The translations under genes were made by a program, and so were the position numbers. The notes beneath the pieces were generated by a model that searched no databases, was not told where the DNA came from, and saw only the letters and a program-made list of their open reading frames with translations. A stretch of 7,833 nt of DNA from Bacteroidales bacterium (GTDB lineage Bacteria > Bacteroidota > Bacteroidia > Bacteroidales > VadinHA17), in contig PMIG01000229.1 in NCBI GenBank assembly GCA_003157055.1, positions 215 through 8,047 of the forward strand. The letters are read 5' to 3'. Below are positions 5,238-7,833 of this stretch, piece by piece. Positions within the stretch are counted from its first letter, which is position 1. Each line of letters begins with the position of its first letter.

Positions 5238-7139
5238 ATGGCATATAAAGGACTACAGGATTTCATTGAGGTTCTGAGAAATGAGGGAGAACTCCTTTCT
5301 GTAAAAACTTTTACTGACCCGGTACTGGAGATTACCGAGATAACCGACCGCATATCCAAGTCAGGCGGGAAAGCCCTCCTTTTTGAGAACAACGGAACAA
5401 AATTTCCTCTCCTAATTAATACCTTTGGCTCACAAAAGAGAATGTCAATGGCTATCAGCAGAAAAGACCTTGATGATCCGGGATTTGATATTGTCTCTTT
5501 GTTTGATCATCTTATTCCCGGAAGCCATAATATTTTCAATAAGCTATCCTCACTGCCCGAACTGATTAGAATTTCCGGGTTCCTTCCATCCATCATCAGG
5601 CGAAAAGGGGTTTGTCAGCAGGTTGTTATCAAAGATCCTGACCTTTCTATTCTTCCGATACTCAAATGCTGGCCTCACGATGGTGGCCGGTTTATTACAC
5701 TCCCAATGGTTCATACTGTTCATCCTGTTACCGGCAGAAGAAATGTCGGTATGTACAGGATGCAGGTTCTTGACAGTAAAACAACAGCCATGCACTGGCA
5801 GCGTCATAAGACAGGTGCAAATCACTTTGAAGAATGGAAAAAAACCGGAAGACGGATGCCTGTCACAGTCACCCTAGGAGGCGACCCGGTTTATACATAT
5901 GCAGCAACTGCTCCGCTGCCGGAAAATATTGATGAATATATCCTGGCTGGTTTTCTTAGAAAGCAAAAAGTTAAGCTTGTAAAATGTATTACAAACGATC
6001 TTTATGTCCCATGCGATGTTGATATTGTGATTGAAGGATTTGTAGATCCGTCTGAGGAAATGATCTGGGAAGGACCATTTGGAGATCATACGGGGTTTTA
6101 TTCATTGGCTGACTGGTATCCTGGATTTCATGTCACATGCATTACTCACTCCCGCAATGCAGTATATCCGGCAACTATTGTTGGGATTCCACCCATGGAA
6201 GATGCATGGCTGGCAAAGGCTACCGAAAAAATATTTCTTGCTCCCCTTAAGCTCGCTTTGCAGCCGGAAATTCTTGACTTTCATATGCCTGATGCTGGTA
6301 CTGCCCATAACTTCGTGGTGGTGAAAATTCAAAAGAGTTATCCGGGTCAGGGAAGCAAGGTTATAAACTCATTATTTGGTGCCGGGCAGATGATGTTCAC
6401 AAAATACCTCGCGGTAGTAAGCGGAGAAGTGGACATCCGGAATTACAGCGAGCTTATCGTTCATATTCTTAAGAATACAGATTTTCACTCCGATCTGCTT
6501 TTCTCCTCTGGTCCGCTTGATGTGCTTGACCATTCTTCTGACAATTTCTCGTTTGGTGGTAAACTTGGTATCGACGGAACAGTAAAGATGAGGGAGGAGT
6601 CATCTGTGAAGGACCAGGAACCAGGTAATAAGGAATTATCACTGGCAGAGGCAATGGATTTTACAATTAAGGTTTTACTGGATGCCGGGATAATGTTTAA
6701 AAAGGTAAGTGGTTTACCTGTTATAGTTGCAGGAGTCGATCAGAAAAGGAATCCGGATTCAATTACTGACCTTAAAAGGTGCCTTGCTGAGAATGCAGGA
6801 ATGGGGAAAAAGGAATTGATACTCGCGGTCGATCATAATATGCCTTTGGATGATATATCCATGGCAGCATGGCAGATACTGGGCAACACTGACCCTGTAC
6901 GCGATATATCTCTATTACCCGGAGGGAAGCTTCTTATAGATGGAACACTTAAAGCTTTCAGCAAGTCTCCATTTCCAAGGAAATGGCCTAATGTTGTTTG
7001 CTCATCGGTTGAAACGATAAATAAGATCGATTCAGTATGGGATTCCCTTGGCCTAGGGCCTTTCATGGCTTCTCCTTCTCTTAAAAATTCAATGCTGAAC
7101 TATAGCGACAGCGATGAGGTGTTTATAAATCGTACCTGA
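5238..7139 (+). CDS. UbiD-family prenylated-FMN-dependent decarboxylase
   Basis: A 633-residue UbiD-family protein. These enzymes carry out reversible non-oxidative decarboxylation of aromatic or alpha,beta-unsaturated acids with prenylated FMN, a divalent metal and potassium. Compared with the fungal Fdc1 scheme, Asn169, His190 and Glu233 (in PENIDEYILAG) would bind the metal, and Arg174 (NVGMYRMQ), Glu278 and Asp283 (EGPFGDHTG) form the catalytic Arg-Glu-Asp set; all are present. GQMMFTKY and GPLDVLDHSS, then GGKLGIDGT, are further family blocks near residues 379-455. It is longer than E. coli UbiD (497 residues), because of an extended C-terminal part; proteins of about this size in Bacteroidota are often annotated as menaquinone biosynthesis decarboxylase, but the substrate cannot be told from sequence alone. 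No UbiX (flavin prenyltransferase) is adjacent, so the cofactor must come from elsewhere. It is probably transcribed alone. Confidence 0.93.
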   Translation: MAYKGLQDFIEVLRNEGELLSVKTFTDPVLEITEITDRISKSGGKALLFENNGTKFPLLINTFGSQKRMSMAISRKDLDDPGFDIVSLFDHLIPGSHNIFNKLSSLPELIRISGFLPSIIRRKGVCQQVVIKDPDLSILPILKCWPHDGGRFITLPMVHTVHPVTGRRNVGMYRMQVLDSKTTAMHWQRHKTGANHFEEWKKTGRRMPVTVTLGGDPVYTYAATAPLPENIDEYILAGFLRKQKVKLVKCITNDLYVPCDVDIVIEGFVDPSEEMIWEGPFGDHTGFYSLADWYPGFHVTCITHSRNAVYPATIVGIPPMEDAWLAKATEKIFLAPLKLALQPEILDFHMPDAGTAHNFVVVKIQKSYPGQGSKVINSLFGAGQMMFTKYLAVVSGEVDIRNYSELIVHILKNTDFHSDLLFSSGPLDVLDHSSDNFSFGGKLGIDGTVKMREESSVKDQEPGNKELSLAEAMDFTIKVLLDAGIMFKKVSGLPVIVAGVDQKRNPDSITDLKRCLAENAGMGKKELILAVDHNMPLDDISMAAWQILGNTDPVRDISLLPGGKLLIDGTLKAFSKSPFPRKWPNVVCSSVETINKIDSVWDSLGLGPFMASPSLKNSMLNYSDSDEVFINRT

Positions 7140-7181
7140 TCCATTTTCGGATTACAGTAAATACAATACCGATTTTTAGGC

Positions 7182-7189
7182 TATTTTTG
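7182..7189 (+). promoter_or_regulatory. -7 promoter element of the phosphatase gene
   Basis: TATTTTTG matches TAnnTTTG exactly and is followed by CACTAT, as at the eno -7 region. A start of transcription near 7193-7196 would leave about 40 bases of leader before the ATG at 7235, or almost none before the in-frame ATG at 7199. No convincing -33 element is seen. Confidence 0.5.
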
Positions 7190-7234
7190 CACTATCTGAT
7201 GATTGTATCTCTTTATTCATATGATTTTCGGGTG

Positions 7235-7833
7235 ATGCTGATTTCTGCCGGCAGATTAGTGGCAAGGATGCAGGAAGAACATGGTCTTGTTGCAGCGGCT
7301 TCACCATACCGGTATTTGTTTTACAGCCTGATCGTAATAGTACTGGTATACTTTATCGTTATGGCTCAGTCCAGAAACCTGGTAAAAACAAGGAGGAAGC
7401 TGAAAGAGAAGGAGCACCTTCTTGATCTGGTCGAAAATCAAAAATCAGAACTGGAGATAAGGGAGCGGAATATTACCGACAGTCTTAATTATGCACAGCG
7501 GATTCAGGAAGCACTGTTGCCTTCAGAAGATTATTTTCGTAAGTTTTTCAGGGAATCTTTCATTTTTTATAAACCCAAGGACATCGTCAGCGGCGACTTT
7601 TACTGGATAGGAGAGAAGAATGAAAGGATATTTATTGCTGCTGCAGATTGCACTGGTCATGGTGTTCCGGGGGCATTAATATCGATGATTGGCATTGAGA
7701 TAATTGAGAAAACCATCAATGATGATAACATAAATATCCCTTCTGCTATTCTTGCAGTTTTAAACAAGGGCCTTGAGAAGACATTTAGCAGGGAAAAGAA
7801 TATCGGGACAATTATAAGAGACGGGATGGATGT
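7235..7833 (+). CDS. Membrane-anchored SpoIIE/PP2C-type serine phosphatase (partial, 3' end cut)
   Basis: An open frame of 199 codons runs off the window. Residues about 27-44 form one hydrophobic membrane segment (YLFYSLIVIVLVYFIVMA), followed by a charged, probably coiled-coil stretch to about residue 82, then the start of a SpoIIE-type PP2C domain. Hallmarks are SLNYAQRIQEALLPS, YKPKDIVSGDFYW (Asp binds metal) and AADCTGHGVPGA (second metal-binding Asp and glycine loop). Bacteroidota have many such phosphatases, often behind sensor domains; here almost nothing precedes the membrane segment, so sensing must be cytoplasmic or through partners. They commonly act on anti-anti-sigma-type phosphoproteins; the target here is unknown. 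The frame is also open upstream to an ATG at 7199, adding 12 residues, but that start would lie only a few bases after the predicted transcription start, so 7235 is preferred. The rest of the catalytic domain lies outside the window. Confidence 0.88.
   Translation, partial: MLISAGRLVARMQEEHGLVAAASPYRYLFYSLIVIVLVYFIVMAQSRNLVKTRRKLKEKEHLLDLVENQKSELEIRERNITDSLNYAQRIQEALLPSEDYFRKFFRESFIFYKPKDIVSGDFYWIGEKNERIFIAAADCTGHGVPGALISMIGIEIIEKTINDDNINIPSAILAVLNKGLEKTFSREKNIGTIIRDGMD

Noticed and set aside
4846..5277. 143-codon + strand reading frame
   Set aside because: It runs through the 11-bp terminator, the -7 element and the start of the UbiD-type gene; the predicted protein has no family signature and composition follows the hairpins.
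6079..6324. 81-codon + strand frame inside the UbiD-type gene
   Set aside because: It is an out-of-frame shadow of conserved active-site sequence around EGPFGDHTG.

Overview
The window looks like a chromosomal segment of a Bacteroidota bacterium, probably of Bacteroidales type. It contains the gene order rpmJ-rpsM-rpsK-rpsD-rpoA-rplQ followed by enolase. Ribosomal proteins S4 and L17 have Bacteroidota-style features (zinc-less S4, L17 with a Lys/Ala/Glu-rich tail). The start codons have A/T-rich upstream regions without Shine-Dalgarno sequences, and several intergenic regions carry the Bacteroidota -7 promoter element TAnnTTTG. The assignment to phylum comes from these features, not from a database search.

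Positions 1-3114 hold the distal part of the ribosomal-protein/RNA polymerase alpha operon: the last 11 codons of rpmJ (L36), then rpsM (S13), rpsK (S11), rpsD (S4), rpoA (alpha subunit) and rplQ (L17), all on the + strand with gaps of 7-40 bases, closed by a good intrinsic terminator. Positions 3116-4430 hold eno (enolase) with its own probable promoter.

Positions 4431-5237 are about 800 bases without a credible protein gene, and are the most interesting part. They contain, in order: an inverted pair of REP-like C/G-rich hairpin elements (4431-4550), a 22-base near-perfect palindrome (4555-4576), a terminator-like hairpin (4590-4615), a promoter with both -33 and -7 elements at a 19-base spacing (4617-4646), about 470 bases of GC-richer, hairpin-dense sequence, and a strong terminator hairpin (5120-5162). 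I interpret 4650-5162 as an independently transcribed structured non-coding RNA of about 0.5 kb that I cannot assign to a known class. It has four UUCG-capped hairpins, one 7-bp hairpin with a GCAA loop, a possible three-way junction, and a recurring AACCGGAA module in which GGA tends to fall in an apical loop. This layout resembles protein-titrating sponge RNAs, though the usual CsrA partner is not expected in this phylum.

Positions 5238-7139 encode a large UbiD-family prenylated-FMN decarboxylase with a complete set of active-site residues and its own -7 element. From about 7235 to the window end there is the beginning of a membrane-anchored SpoIIE/PP2C-type serine phosphatase, cut by the window edge. 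Apart from the ribosomal operon, each unit (eno, ncRNA, ubiD-like gene, phosphatase) appears to have its own promoter, so shared function between them is not implied by the layout.
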